Source: JBMYTN01 sp049604415 | Lineage (GTDB): Bacteria > Pseudomonadota > Alphaproteobacteria > Rhodospirillales > Rhodospirillaceae | NCBI GenBank assembly: GCA_049604415.1 | Contig: JBMYTN010000002.1 | Span: 1-64,000 of the forward strand | DNA length: 64,000 nt | Direction: 5' to 3' | In this document: piece after piece, positions 1 through 8,938 of the stretch | Layout: every line of letters starts with the position of its first letter | Numbering within the stretch: position 1 is the stretch's first letter | The notes under the pieces: model-generated | Seen by the model: the letters and a program-made list of their open reading frames with translations, nothing else | Told to the model about the DNA's origin: nothing | The model's database searches: none | Made by a program: the position numbers and the translations under genes

Positions 1-150
1 TTAAGGGACCTTGACCGGGCCACCAGCCCGCTCTTCGGCCCTTGCCTGACAGGATTTAGCCAATGTAGCAGCCAAAAACGTCCCGTTTATGAGTCTACGG
101 CCTAGCATAGCATCGCTTAAAAGAAGGTGTCTGTTTCGGGAGCAAAGCCG

Positions 151-786
151 ATGACCTGGGAAATCTGGATGCTTTATGTCGCCACGGTGCTGGCTTTGAT
201 GAGCACGCCGGGGCCGAGCCAATTGCTGATGCTCTCCAACAGCATGGCCCATGGCTTTCAGCGCTCCTTGGCCACGGCGGCGGGTGATCTGACCGCCAAT
301 ATGCTGCAAATGCTGGCCGCAGGTTTGGGGTTGGCGGCCATTTTGGCGGCCTCGGCCAATGCCCTTACGGTGATCAAATGGGCCGGGGTGGCCTATCTGA
401 TCTGGCTCGGTGTGCGGATGATCCGCAAAGCCAAGGTTCGCGATGGCGCGCAGGGGAATGATCGGGCAACACCCAAGGCCTCGTTAAAAAGCCTCTGGCT
501 GCAGGGCTTTTTGACCTCGGCGGCCAATCCCAAAGCGGTGGTGTTTTTCGCTGCCCTGTTCCCGCAATTCATCCAGGCCGACAGCGCCTTCTGGCCGCAA
601 TTCCTGATCCTCTCGGCGACCTATATCGCCTTGGATGGAGCGTTTTTGTCGGCCTATGGCCTGGGTGCCAGCTGGGTTGCCCGGCGGTTCAAGGGAACAG
701 CGCGCTGCTGGATCGAACGCATTGGCGGTGGGTTTATGATTGGCGCGGCCATCCTGCTCGGCCTGAAGTCCATGTCCCGGGAGTAA
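151..786 (+). CDS. LysE/RhtB-family amino-acid exporter
   Basis: This 211-residue inner-membrane protein has the LysE/RhtB pattern: a hydrophobic first helix, the conserved STPGPSQLL turn near residue 20, a hydrophobic middle with AYLIWLGVRM, a charged cytoplasmic loop near residues 90-115, and a hydrophobic C-terminal half. Family members export amino acids or small metabolites using the proton gradient; the substrate cannot be read from sequence. A GTG at 127 is in frame, but the ATG at 151 has a GGGAG element at a normal distance and begins the family-typical N-terminus. It converges with the AEC transporter gene, whose stop lies 12 bases beyond. Confidence 0.9.
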   Translation: MTWEIWMLYVATVLALMSTPGPSQLLMLSNSMAHGFQRSLATAAGDLTANMLQMLAAGLGLAAILAASANALTVIKWAGVAYLIWLGVRMIRKAKVRDGAQGNDRATPKASLKSLWLQGFLTSAANPKAVVFFAALFPQFIQADSAFWPQFLILSATYIALDGAFLSAYGLGASWVARRFKGTARCWIERIGGGFMIGAAILLGLKSMSRE

Positions 787-798
787 AAGATCGGGCTG

Positions 799-1683
799 TC
801 ACTGCGGAACCATGGCGATGCCGAGCACCAGCGGCAGGCAGACAAAGGTCAGCAGGGTGGAGACGACAACGGTGGCCGCCACCTCCTCGGGCTTTTGTTT
901 GAACTGAGCCGCCAGCAGATAGTTGAACACGGCGATGGGCATGGCGGCCTGGATCAGGACCACGCCCCGGGCCATGCCGTCTAGCTCCAGCACCAGCACG
1001 ACCAGAAAGCCCAAGCCGAATCCCAAGATCGGCTTCAGGCCACCAATTAGCAGCGGGACTCGCAGGGTCGAGGCCTTCAGCCGGGCCAGCGACACACCCA
1101 GGGCGAGCAGCATCATCGGGATGGTCAAACCGGCCAGCAGGCCTACGGTGTTGTCCACAAACAGCGGCAGCTCGACCCCGAGCCCGCGCAGGGACAAGGC
1201 GATCACCACCGACCAGACCAGCGGCGAGCCATAGAGTGCTTTCAGCGGTGGTCGGCCCGAGGAAATCACCGGGGTCAGCACCAGATTGATCACCGTGGTG
1301 GTGGTGAAAAAGGCGATGGCCAGACCCAGGCCGGTTTCGCCAAAGGCAAATAGGCAGAGCGGCAAGCCCATATTGCCGGTATTGCCGAAGGTAAAGCCGG
1401 GCAGGAACACCGCGTTTGGCTGGCCCAATGATCGGTTCAGCCCTAGGCCCAGGATCATCAAGCCGCCATGGACCATCAGCGAGGCCAGCACCATGGTACC
1501 GAGATTTTGCGGCGGCAGATCCACCGCCATTAAGGTGTCGAGCACCAGGGCCGGGGTGGCGATGGTCAGGGCGATCTGGGTGATGGTTTCGGTGTCAAAA
1601 GGCCGATTGGTCCGCGCCCACAGATAGCCGATCAGGGCCGTCAGCAGCACCGGGGTCAGCACGGGAACAATGGCAGCGAACAT
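799..1683 (-). CDS. AEC-family transporter (auxin efflux carrier fold)
   Basis: The 294-residue product is almost entirely hydrophobic, about ten predicted helices. It carries the AEC signature around TFGNTGNMGLPLCLF, the broken-helix motif NxGNxGLP of bacterial carriers for malate, malonate or other anions. The frame stays open upstream to 2037, but that part is polar, overlaps the neighbouring nudC start region and is unlike the family. I therefore place the start at the ATG at 1683 (protein begins MFAAIVPVLTPV), preceded by an AGAGGCG element. It is divergent from the NUDIX gene, and the 180 bases between the two starts must hold both promoters. Substrate unknown. Confidence 0.88.
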   Translation of the reverse strand: MFAAIVPVLTPVLLTALIGYLWARTNRPFDTETITQIALTIATPALVLDTLMAVDLPPQNLGTMVLASLMVHGGLMILGLGLNRSLGQPNAVFLPGFTFGNTGNMGLPLCLFAFGETGLGLAIAFFTTTTVINLVLTPVISSGRPPLKALYGSPLVWSVVIALSLRGLGVELPLFVDNTVGLLAGLTIPMMLLALGVSLARLKASTLRVPLLIGGLKPILGFGLGFLVVLVLELDGMARGVVLIQAAMPIAVFNYLLAAQFKQKPEEVAATVVVSTLLTFVCLPLVLGIAMVPQ

Positions 1684-1866
1684 CAGGAGCGCCTCTGGCG
1701 GGACAAAAGGGCGGAACCAAGGACCAAGGGGCCGGACCCTATAACTTTTTCTAGTTAGACAGAACCTTTTCGTCGGTTTGCCTGCGGCTGAAAATGCGTC
1801 AGCTGACTTGCCCCGGCTTTGCCAGTCTGGATATTGTCCAGCCCGGAGAGGGATGAAAGGAACGGC

Positions 1867-2877
1867 ATGGCACAGGGATCCCAGGACGGAGAACAGGCAG
1901 GACCCTTGATCTATGCCGGTGCCCGCCACGCACGCCCGGTGGATGGTGGCCCCTCTGAGGCGGAGGTCGCCGCCTTTCGGGCTAATCCCGACGCCCGCAT
2001 CTTGGTCTATTGGCGGGGCCGCTTTGCCTTCCGGCATGGCACCGATCCGTTGCCGGTGCCGATTTCAACCTTGTTTGCCGGGCTCACACCGCCGCCGACC
2101 GACTTGCAACGATCAGAGTTGTTGCAGCTTTATCTCGGTCAGTTTGACGGTGCGCCGCTGTTTGCCGTCGATCTGTCTGGCTTGCCCGGGCAGTTGCGGC
2201 CCGACGGCACCGAAACCGGTCCGGCCTTTGGCATGGGCGAGAAATATCGCGATCTGCGCGGCATCGCCGCCACCCTGGAAGCGGGCATGACCGGCGCGCT
2301 GGCCCATGCCCAGGCTCTGTTTCTCTGGCATCGCGACCACGGATTCTGTGCCCGGTGTGGTGAAAAAAGCTTTGCCGATCCGGCGGGCCGAACCCGGCGC
2401 TGCAATGGGCCGCAGGGCTGTGGGGCGCAGCATTTCCCCCGGGTCAATCCGGTGGCGATCATGCTGGTGACCGATAAGGCTGGGGAGCGGATCCTGTTGG
2501 GGCGACCCCATCACCTGCCGCCGGGCCTCTATTCCTGTTTGGCGGGTTTTGTTGAACCGGCGGAGACTCTGGAGGCCGCTGTGATCCGGGAAACCCAAGA
2601 AGAGGCCGGGGTGCGGATCGATCCGGACAGCCTGGATTATGTCGCCAGCCAACCCTGGCCCTGGCCCGGCAACATCATGTGCGCCTTTATCGGTCGGGCC
2701 TTGGCCGACGAACTGGATCCGGATTTGGACGAGTTGGAAGATGTGGCCTGGTTCACCCGCGAACAGGTCGCCGCCATGGGGGAACTCGGTGATCCGGATC
2801 GCCCGGAGACCGAGCCAAAACTGCCCCGGCGCGATGCGGTGGCCCGGCACTTGATCCTGCGGTGGCTCCATGGCTGA
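1867..2877 (+). CDS. nudC: NAD(+)/NADH pyrophosphatase NudC
   Basis: This 336-residue enzyme is a NUDIX hydrolase of the NudC type, which cleaves NADH to NMNH and AMP and removes NAD caps from RNA. Three features show it: four zinc-ribbon cysteines at about 161, 164, 179 and 185 (CARCGEK then CNGPQGC); a complete NUDIX box from about residue 227, with REtqEEaG at its core; and SQPWPWP at about 261-267, the motif that marks the NADH-pyrophosphatase subfamily. The ATG at 1867 follows an AAGGAA element; an upstream in-frame start at 1819 is less likely. The stop overlaps the next start by 8 bases, so the two genes are probably translationally coupled. Confidence 0.95.
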   Translation: MAQGSQDGEQAGPLIYAGARHARPVDGGPSEAEVAAFRANPDARILVYWRGRFAFRHGTDPLPVPISTLFAGLTPPPTDLQRSELLQLYLGQFDGAPLFAVDLSGLPGQLRPDGTETGPAFGMGEKYRDLRGIAATLEAGMTGALAHAQALFLWHRDHGFCARCGEKSFADPAGRTRRCNGPQGCGAQHFPRVNPVAIMLVTDKAGERILLGRPHHLPPGLYSCLAGFVEPAETLEAAVIRETQEEAGVRIDPDSLDYVASQPWPWPGNIMCAFIGRALADELDPDLDELEDVAWFTREQVAAMGELGDPDRPETEPKLPRRDAVARHLILRWLHG

Positions 2878-3919
2878 GGCCGCTTCAGTCCACAGTCCAG
2901 AGCCGCTGGTTTGGGTGTTGACCGACCGCTTGCTCGGCAGCGCCCATCAAAGCCGGGCAGTGGCGCAGCAGCTCGGCTGGCCAAGCGTCGAACATCGGAT
3001 CGCCTATCGCTCCGATTATCATTTGGTGCGGCGCTTAAAGCCCATGGGCGTTTTTGGTCCGTCGGATATCGGGGTGGATTGGGCCAACAGTGATCCCGTT
3101 TTGGACCCGCAACCGGCGCTGATGCCTGCAGTGGTTTTGTCAGCGGGCACCCGTTTGGCCCGGGTCAATGCCTGGCTGTCCAAAGAGATCGCCCGGCGCA
3201 GCGGCAGAAGGCCTCTGGCGGTGCATCTGCAGGATCCGAAACCGGGCGTGGCCAAGCATTTGGATATGGTGGTGTTGTCCAGCCATGATGGTCGGGCCGA
3301 CTATCCCGGCGGCATGACGATTACTGGTGCACCGCATTTGCTGACACCGGAAAAACTGGCTGCGGAAACCGCGCGTTGGCGGGACTCCGTGGCAGACTTG
3401 CCCAGACCCCTGGTCTGTGTGGTTGTTGGTGGCGATTATGGCAAGAAGCGCTTCACAGCGGCGATGGCAAGCGATTTGGCCACCAAGGTGAATGGGTTGG
3501 TCCAGACGCAAAACATGGGCGTGGCGCTAACCACCAGCCCGAGGACCAGTGCGGCGGCCCTGAAAGCCCTAGAAACCACCTTGGCCGAGCCTCGGGTTTT
3601 GTTTCCGTGGCAGCCCGGCGTGGACAACCCCTATACCGGTTGGCTGGGTCTCGCCGATCACCTTGTGGTCACCGGCGATTCCATTTCCATGCTGACCGAG
3701 GCGGCCGCCACCGGCCATCCGGTCCATGTGTTTGCGCCGGAGGCCTTTACCCGTCGGCCCCATGCCCGGTTCCACCAGGACCTCTATGGCAGAGGCATTG
3801 CTCGTCCTTTTACGGGCGCGCCGGTGGAAGCCTGGAGCTATGCACCACTGAACCCAGCCGCCGAGATTGCCTCGGCGATCCGGGAGCGGCTTGAGGGCCT
3901 TAAGGGCCCCAAGAGATAA
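2870..3919 (+). CDS. ELM1/GtrOC1-like nucleoside-diphosphate-sugar epimerase-fold protein
   Basis: The 349-residue protein matches the bacterial branch of the ELM1 family (named from plant mitochondrial fission factor ELM1; DUF1022). It opens with VWVLTDRLLGSAHQSRAVAQ. It has LQDPKPG and VVLSSHDG in the middle, a nucleotide-binding-like VVVGGDYG at about 184, and the C-terminal GDSISMLTEAAATGHPV block, which resembles the donor-binding region of GT-B glycosyltransferases. Bacterial function is not established; a glycosyltransferase-like role is an inference from fold. It starts inside the last codons of nudC and probably shares its transcript. The gene converges with the GST gene downstream. 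Confidence 0.85.
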   Translation: MAEAASVHSPEPLVWVLTDRLLGSAHQSRAVAQQLGWPSVEHRIAYRSDYHLVRRLKPMGVFGPSDIGVDWANSDPVLDPQPALMPAVVLSAGTRLARVNAWLSKEIARRSGRRPLAVHLQDPKPGVAKHLDMVVLSSHDGRADYPGGMTITGAPHLLTPEKLAAETARWRDSVADLPRPLVCVVVGGDYGKKRFTAAMASDLATKVNGLVQTQNMGVALTTSPRTSAAALKALETTLAEPRVLFPWQPGVDNPYTGWLGLADHLVVTGDSISMLTEAAATGHPVHVFAPEAFTRRPHARFHQDLYGRGIARPFTGAPVEAWSYAPLNPAAEIASAIRERLEGLKGPKR

Positions 3920-3927
3920 GTCTGGGA

Positions 3928-4545
3928 TCAGCCCACCGGGACGGTTTCGACCATATGCGGGGTGGTTTTGAAGCTGTCATACCAGGCGGCCAACTGCGGA
4001 TGGTCGGCGCGCCAGCTATGCTCCGGATAGCGGAACTCCAGGAAGCCAAAGCTGCAGGCCAGTGCGATATGGGAGAAATCCGTCGGCCCGTCGAGCACCG
4101 GCAGGTAATGCGGCTCTAAGGTTTTGAGCGCGTTGGTGACGATGCCCCATTGCCGGTCCAGCCAAGGCTGATGCTGCTTGTCTTCGGGCCGCAGCACGGT
4201 TTCGATGCGACAGGCAATGGCCGCATCCAACGCGCCCCGGGCCAGGGTTGCGCGGGCCAGCACGTCCCAGCGCGCCGGGCCATCAAGCGGGATCAGAGGC
4301 GAGCCTTGAACCCGTTGCCGGTCGAGATAGTCACAGATCAGCGGGCTGTCGACCAAGACCTGACCACCGTCTAGCACCAGGGCTGGAACTTTGCTTAAGG
4401 GGTTGATGCCCTTCAGCGGGGTTTCCGGGTCCCAGGGATTTTCCTTTTGGATGGTCAAACTGTCACCAAGGCCGCCATCCAAGGCAACAAGCCAGCACAT
4501 CCGGGCATAAGGCGAGGTGGGGGAGATGATCAGGGTCAAAGACAT
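3928..4545 (-). CDS. Glutathione S-transferase family protein
   Basis: The 205-residue protein has the two-domain GST layout. The N-terminal thioredoxin fold begins MSLTLIISPTSPYARMCWLV, with S10-P-Y in the place where YfcF- or GstB-like enzymes bind the glutathione thiol. VPALVLDGG and the DSPLICDYLD motif (glutathione gamma-glutamyl contact) follow, and then an all-helical C-terminal domain. The ATG at 4545 is preceded by AAGGAAACCTCC; an upstream in-frame codon at 4584 lacks this. The partner substrate is unknown. It sits next to glyoxalase II on the same strand, which would fit a glutathione-dependent detoxification pair, but the 77-base gap does not prove cotranscription. Confidence 0.9.
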   Translation of the reverse strand: MSLTLIISPTSPYARMCWLVALDGGLGDSLTIQKENPWDPETPLKGINPLSKVPALVLDGGQVLVDSPLICDYLDRQRVQGSPLIPLDGPARWDVLARATLARGALDAAIACRIETVLRPEDKQHQPWLDRQWGIVTNALKTLEPHYLPVLDGPTDFSHIALACSFGFLEFRYPEHSWRADHPQLAAWYDSFKTTPHMVETVPVG

Positions 4546-4622
4546 GGAGGTTTCCTTCAGGAGATTTATTGGCTCTGTGCGCAACAGATGGGCGCGATCA
4601 GGCAGATCTAAAGACGTGCTCG

Positions 4623-5393
4623 CTAAAACGTGTCCTTGGCCCGTCGGATGGCGGCGAACACCTGGGTCGGATCCGCCCCGGCCAGGCCCATGGCGGTAGC
4701 CAGACCGGGATCATCGGCGCGCAGGAACGGATTGACCGCCTTCTCCTCGCCCAGCAGCGGCGGCACGGTGGGTTGGTTCTGACTGCGCAGGGATTTCACC
4801 GTCGCGGCCCGGGTTTGCAGGGCGCCATTGTCCGGATCGATGGACAGGGCGAAGGCAATGTTGGCGGTGGTGTATTCATGGGCGCAATAGACCCGGGTGG
4901 TGTCGGGCAGGGCGCGCAATTTGGACAGCGAGGTCCACATTTGCCCCGGCGTGCCCTCAAACAGGCGTCCGCAGCCAACCGAGAACAGGGTGTCGCCGCA
5001 AAACAGGGCGTCGCTTTCGGCAAAGTGATAGGCGATATGGCCGCTGGTATGGCCGGGCACCTCAAACACCTGAGCGGTGGCGGTGCCCAGGCTCACGGTA
5101 TCGCCTTCTTTGACCGCGATGTCCAAACCCGGGATCCGGGCTCTATCGCCGCCAAAGCCGATGATCGTGCAGCCCGTCGCCGCCTTGATGTCGCGATTGC
5201 CGCCCACATGGTCGCCATGATGGTGGGTGTTCAAGATATGGGTGATGGTCCAGCCCAGATCCTCAGCGGCCTTCAGGATCGGCTCGGAAACGGCGGGGTC
5301 GATCACTGCACAGGCCCCGCTGTCAGGGTCGCGGGCCAGATAAACATAATTGTCGTTGAGCACGGGGATTTGCCGGATGTCGAGTGCGGACAA
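4623..5393 (-). CDS. gloB: Hydroxyacylglutathione hydrolase (glyoxalase II)
   Basis: This metallo-beta-lactamase-fold enzyme hydrolyses S-D-lactoylglutathione to D-lactate and glutathione in methylglyoxal detoxification. The family opening IRQIPVLNDNYVYLARD, the metal-binding THHHGDHVGGN motif, VPGHTSGHIAY, GDTLFSVGCGRLFEG and the C-terminal NPFLRADDP are all visible. There is no suitable ATG. A TTG at 5391-5393 sits five bases after a strong GGAGG, gives 256 residues (family normal), and starts exactly where homologues start; the longer open frame to 5483 adds proline-rich sequence of no known family. A TTG start suggests modest expression. All metal ligands appear intact. Confidence 0.93.
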   Translation of the reverse strand: MSALDIRQIPVLNDNYVYLARDPDSGACAVIDPAVSEPILKAAEDLGWTITHILNTHHHGDHVGGNRDIKAATGCTIIGFGGDRARIPGLDIAVKEGDTVSLGTATAQVFEVPGHTSGHIAYHFAESDALFCGDTLFSVGCGRLFEGTPGQMWTSLSKLRALPDTTRVYCAHEYTTANIAFALSIDPDNGALQTRAATVKSLRSQNQPTVPPLLGEEKAVNPFLRADDPGLATAMGLAGADPTQVFAAIRRAKDTF

Positions 5394-5545
5394 CGGAGCC
5401 TCCGGAATTGCCAAGGGAGTGGGGAGCGTTGTGTCCAAAGGTGGGGACCGGCTCCAGAGATGTCCATGTGGGGGGATGACCATGCATTGCCATGTTGCGG
5501 GCTTTGTTGCTGAAACCGGGCTGTGGACACCCCACCTAAATCATC

Positions 5546-6463
5546 ATGTGGACGGATGTGATTGATCTGCGCGATTTCTACGCCCAATCGCTGGGGCAAA
5601 TGGCCCGGCGGATGATCCGGCGTCGGATCCGCGAAACCTGGAGCGACTGCCGAGGCATGACCTTGGTGGGGCTGGGCTATGCTGCGCCCTATTTGCGCCC
5701 CTTCATGGGCGAGGCCGAGCGGGTCTGCGCCTTTGCGCCGGAAACCATGGGCGTGGTGCGCTGGCCCGATGGGGAGCCCTCCCGTGTGGCGCTGGTCGAT
5801 CCATTTAATCTCCCGATACCGGACCGCAGCGTGGACCGGTTGTTGATCGTCCATGGCCTGGAGTTTGCTGATCACCGCTCCGCCCTGTTGCGGGAATGCT
5901 GGCGGGTGCTCTCGGAAACCGGGCGGATGATGGTCATCCTGCCCAACCGCTCCGGGCTTTGGGCGCGGATGGAACGCACTCCCTTTGCCAATGGCCGGCC
6001 CTATTCCTTGGGGCAGGTCAACCGGCTGATGCGTGATCACATGTTCACCCCCATGGGGGCGGTCTCCGCCCTCTATTTCCCGCCAATGCAATCGCGGATG
6101 TTTTTGCGCATTGCCCCGGCTTTGGAGCGCATGGGCGCGCGCTGGGCGTCGTCTGGGGTGACCGGCGGGCTTCCCGGGCGCATGGGGGGCGTGGTGATGG
6201 TCGAAGCCGCCAAACAGGTCATCGCGGTGACCGGGACCCGGGAACCGGCCCGGATCGGGCGTCCGGTGATCCTGCCCTTTCCCCGCCCCACTCCGCGTCC
6301 GGCGGGGTTGGCCCTGGTGGGGCGAGACGCAGAAGACGTGCCGGGCTTAAGGCCTGGCGCGGTAGACCAGACGGCCCTCCGCATTGGTCAGGATGCGCCC
6401 GATCAGGACGCCGTCCTCCCGGGCGGGCGCCCCGTAGATCGGGACCCCTTCCACATGGGTTAA
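5546..6463 (+). CDS. SAM-dependent methyltransferase (Methyltransf_11-like)
   Basis: A 305-residue class I methyltransferase-like protein. It has VGLGYAAPYLRPF as the SAM-binding glycine-rich strand-loop (GLGYAAP, a relaxed GxGxG), then NLPIPDRSVDRLLIVHGLEF, and a conserved LRECWRVLSETGRMMVILPN block. This arrangement is common in alphaproteobacterial genomes next to gloB, divergently transcribed, as here. Substrate unknown. The last 117 bases overlap the convergent gene at 6347-6949, and the C-terminal tail beyond about residue 265 is low-complexity, so the true stop or a recent frameshift near 6300 is worth checking. Confidence 0.85.
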   Translation: MWTDVIDLRDFYAQSLGQMARRMIRRRIRETWSDCRGMTLVGLGYAAPYLRPFMGEAERVCAFAPETMGVVRWPDGEPSRVALVDPFNLPIPDRSVDRLLIVHGLEFADHRSALLRECWRVLSETGRMMVILPNRSGLWARMERTPFANGRPYSLGQVNRLMRDHMFTPMGAVSALYFPPMQSRMFLRIAPALERMGARWASSGVTGGLPGRMGGVVMVEAAKQVIAVTGTREPARIGRPVILPFPRPTPRPAGLALVGRDAEDVPGLRPGAVDQTALRIGQDAPDQDAVLPGGRPVDRDPFHMG

Positions 6464-6949
6464 GCCGCCATCTTCCGCGATGATGACCCCGACACGGGCA
6501 TCCCCGGCCACGGAGGCCAGGGTCGGGCCACCGGGACCACGCAGGATCCTGGCGGCCAAATGGGTGCCAACATCGACCAAAAACTCCCCCCGGGGCTCTG
6601 CCAGGCGCAGGAACGGGCCTTCGACGCCATATTCCGGGTAGAAATAGATCGAAATATTGGTGTCCTGGCCGTCCCCGGCATAAAGCGGGGTGTCCATCAC
6701 CGGCTGTCCGGCTTTTTCCAGGATCAGACGGCGTTCTCGGCCGACGGACAAACTGCTGGGCGGAGCTTGCTCGACAATCAGAACCGTGCCGCCTTCCTGA
6801 AGCGGCACCCGGGCCCGATCCCAGCCTTGGAACAGGATTTCTGCCGGGTTTTCGGAAAAGTGGGACAGGGCCAGGAAGCCCATGCCCGCCCCGAACAGGG
6901 TCATGACCAGCAGGCCAGTCAGGATCCAGCCTGTTGTCTTGCTGATCAT
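6347..6949 (-). CDS. Membrane-anchored protein of unknown function downstream of metXW
   Basis: I do not recognise a named family. The 200-residue product begins with a signal-anchor or transmembrane helix (WILTGLLVMTLFGAGMGFLAL, about residues 8-28). A soluble part follows that is rich in beta-strand-like segments (GTVLIVEQAPP, ISIYFYPEYG, EGPFLRLAEPRGEFLVDVG), so a periplasmic beta-domain is likely. Its start overlaps the metXW stop by four bases (ATGA arrangement), implying translational coupling with methionine biosynthesis. Its 3' end overlaps the convergent methyltransferase gene by 117 bases. Confidence 0.7.
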   Translation of the reverse strand: MISKTTGWILTGLLVMTLFGAGMGFLALSHFSENPAEILFQGWDRARVPLQEGGTVLIVEQAPPSSLSVGRERRLILEKAGQPVMDTPLYAGDGQDTNISIYFYPEYGVEGPFLRLAEPRGEFLVDVGTHLAARILRGPGGPTLASVAGDARVGVIIAEDGGLTHVEGVPIYGAPAREDGVLIGRILTNAEGRLVYRARP

Positions 6950-8820
6950 CCGTCCGTTCCGTCAGGCCGTGAAATGACAAAGACCGCCTGGGCTCCAAGC
7001 AGATTGGACAGCAACGAGTCTGCGGCCCGTCGGCTTGGGCGGCTGGCTTCATCCAAGGTCAATGCCCGCTCCACCTTCAGCCCCATATCCTCGCAGAGAT
7101 AAAGAAAGTCTTTGACGGTGCACAGATGGATGTTGGGGGTATCCCACCAGTGATGGGGGATGGTCGAGGTCTCCGGCATCCGTCCTCGCAGCAGGAAGGA
7201 CAGCCGGGAGCGCCAATGGCCAAAGTTCGGCAAGGAGACAATGGCCCGGCGGCCAATCCGGGTCAGATTGTCCAACACCTCTCGGGGCTGGCGGGTGGCC
7301 TGCAGGGTTTGGCTCAGCAGGACATAGTCAAAGGCATTGTCCGGATAGTCGAAAAGATCCGTATCCGCATCGCCTTGGATCACGGCGACGCCTTTGGCCA
7401 CACCAGCACGCACCCCTTCCATCGACAGCTCGATGCCTCGGCCATCCACCTGTTTGCTCCGGATTAGATGGTAGAGCAGATCGCCCGTATCGCAGCCGAC
7501 ATCCAAGACACGGGATTTCGGCGCGACCAGATCGGCGATCAGCTTCAGATCGTCGCGCAGGGGCTTGGCTGTTTTGGGTCCAGCCGATGTGGCCGCTTGG
7601 CCTTGGTCTGGATTGTCTGAAAGGTCTGGAGCCCCATACAGCCGGGCTGCGCCATCGAGAAAGCCGGACAGGGTCTCGTGGAATTCGGGCTCATCAAGCA
7701 GGAAGGCATCATGGCCCTTGTCGGAATGGACCTCGACAAAGGACACATTGGCCGCCGTGGCCGACATGGCCCGGACAATGTCCCGGCTCTCGGCCGTTGG
7801 GAACAGCCAGTCCGAAGAAAAGGAGACCAAACAGAACCGGGTGGAAATGCCCTGGAAGGATTGGGCCAGGGAGCCGCCGCCCTTTTCCGACAGATCGAAA
7901 TAATCCATTGCGCGGGTGATATAGAGGTAGCTGTTGGCGTCAAAGCGCTTCACAAAGCTGGCCCCTTGGTGGCGCAAATAGCTTTCGACTTGGAAATCGG
8001 CATCGAACCCAAAGGCGACCTTGTCCCGGTTTTGCAGACGACGGCCAAATTTCTTATGCAGCGCGGTTTCCGAGAGATAGGTGATGTGAGCGGTCATCCG
8101 CGCCACCGCCAATCCGCGCTCCGGCTTGGTCTCGGCCTCAATATAGGTGCCGCCATGCCAGTCCGGATCGGCCATGATCGCCTGGCGTCCGACCTCGTGG
8201 AAGGCAATGTTCTGGGCCGAGTGACGCCAGGATCCGGCGATCGGCACGGCGGAGAAGATCCGCTCCGGATAGGATTGGCTCCATTGCAGGACCTGCATTG
8301 CCCCCATGGAGCCGCCAATGGCGCAGAACACCCGTTCAATGCCCAGATGGTTCAGCAGCAGGGCCTGGACATTGACCATGTCCCGGATGGTGATGACCGG
8401 GAAATCCAGGCCCCAGGGCTTGCCGGTGGCGGGATTGATGTCTTTGGGGCCGGTGGTGCCTTGGCAGCCGCCCAAAACATTGGAACAGACAATGAACCAG
8501 CGATTGGTGTCGATCACCTTGCCGGGACCGACGAGATCGCCCCACCAGCCGGGCTTGCCGGTCACCGGATGGGTGCCGACCACATAATGGTCGCCGGTCA
8601 AGGCATGGCAGATCAGGATCACATTGCTTTTGTCGGCATTCAGGCTGCCGACAGTCTGATAGGCGACCTGGATCGGACCCAACTCGTCACCGGAATCCAG
8701 CACCAAAGGCTGGTCTTGACACAAGGTGACCGTTTGATTGTTTGGCTCTACAGCGCCCGGGGCGCCCCCTTCTAAGGGAGGCGATGCTGTTTTGGCCGGT
8801 ATTGTCGAGCGGCCATCCAT
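6946..8820 (-). CDS. metX-metW: Fused homoserine O-acetyltransferase (MetX) - MetW
   Basis: One uninterrupted 624-residue frame joins two enzymes of methionine synthesis. Residues 25-395 are MetX, an alpha/beta hydrolase that acetylates (or succinylates) homoserine: GGSMGAMQ with nucleophile Ser171, SDWLFP with Asp337, and GHDAF with His370 form the triad. Residues 422-624 are MetW, a methyltransferase-fold protein with VLDVGCDTGDLL at about 438 and SLPNFGHWRSR. The linker (about 396-421) is polar and proline/alanine-rich. In many alpha- and betaproteobacteria metX and metW are adjacent separate genes needed together for activity; here they are one polypeptide. The ATG at 8820 follows a GAGG; a TTG at 8829 is also possible. 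The downstream membrane gene is coupled. Confidence 0.93.
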   Translation of the reverse strand: MDGRSTIPAKTASPPLEGGAPGAVEPNNQTVTLCQDQPLVLDSGDELGPIQVAYQTVGSLNADKSNVILICHALTGDHYVVGTHPVTGKPGWWGDLVGPGKVIDTNRWFIVCSNVLGGCQGTTGPKDINPATGKPWGLDFPVITIRDMVNVQALLLNHLGIERVFCAIGGSMGAMQVLQWSQSYPERIFSAVPIAGSWRHSAQNIAFHEVGRQAIMADPDWHGGTYIEAETKPERGLAVARMTAHITYLSETALHKKFGRRLQNRDKVAFGFDADFQVESYLRHQGASFVKRFDANSYLYITRAMDYFDLSEKGGGSLAQSFQGISTRFCLVSFSSDWLFPTAESRDIVRAMSATAANVSFVEVHSDKGHDAFLLDEPEFHETLSGFLDGAARLYGAPDLSDNPDQGQAATSAGPKTAKPLRDDLKLIADLVAPKSRVLDVGCDTGDLLYHLIRSKQVDGRGIELSMEGVRAGVAKGVAVIQGDADTDLFDYPDNAFDYVLLSQTLQATRQPREVLDNLTRIGRRAIVSLPNFGHWRSRLSFLLRGRMPETSTIPHHWWDTPNIHLCTVKDFLYLCEDMGLKVERALTLDEASRPSRRAADSLLSNLLGAQAVFVISRPDGTDG

Positions 8821-8909
8821 GGCGACCAAGCCTCATACTGTCGGTGAAAATGATTAAGACACGGGGTCAAAAGCGACAAAGGGACCGAAATGCGTTCAAT
8901 GGGGCTCCT

Positions 8910-8938
8910 GACCTATGCCCGGGTCCCGGCGCTGTCAA
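8910..8938 (-). promoter_or_regulatory. Candidate promoter for metXW
   Basis: On the minus strand TTGACA (8938-8933) is followed after 17 bases by TAGGTC (8915-8910). The -35 is consensus and the -10 poor. It lies 90 bases upstream of the metX ATG, in the divergent gap shared with the chorismate mutase gene. I found no convincing SAM-II or other SAM riboswitch fold in this leader by eye. Confidence 0.25.

Noticed and set aside
1..309. Minus-strand frame at the left edge
   Set aside because: It overlaps most of the first LysE gene antisense, has no family-like segment, and the left 150 bases contain nothing else I can identify.
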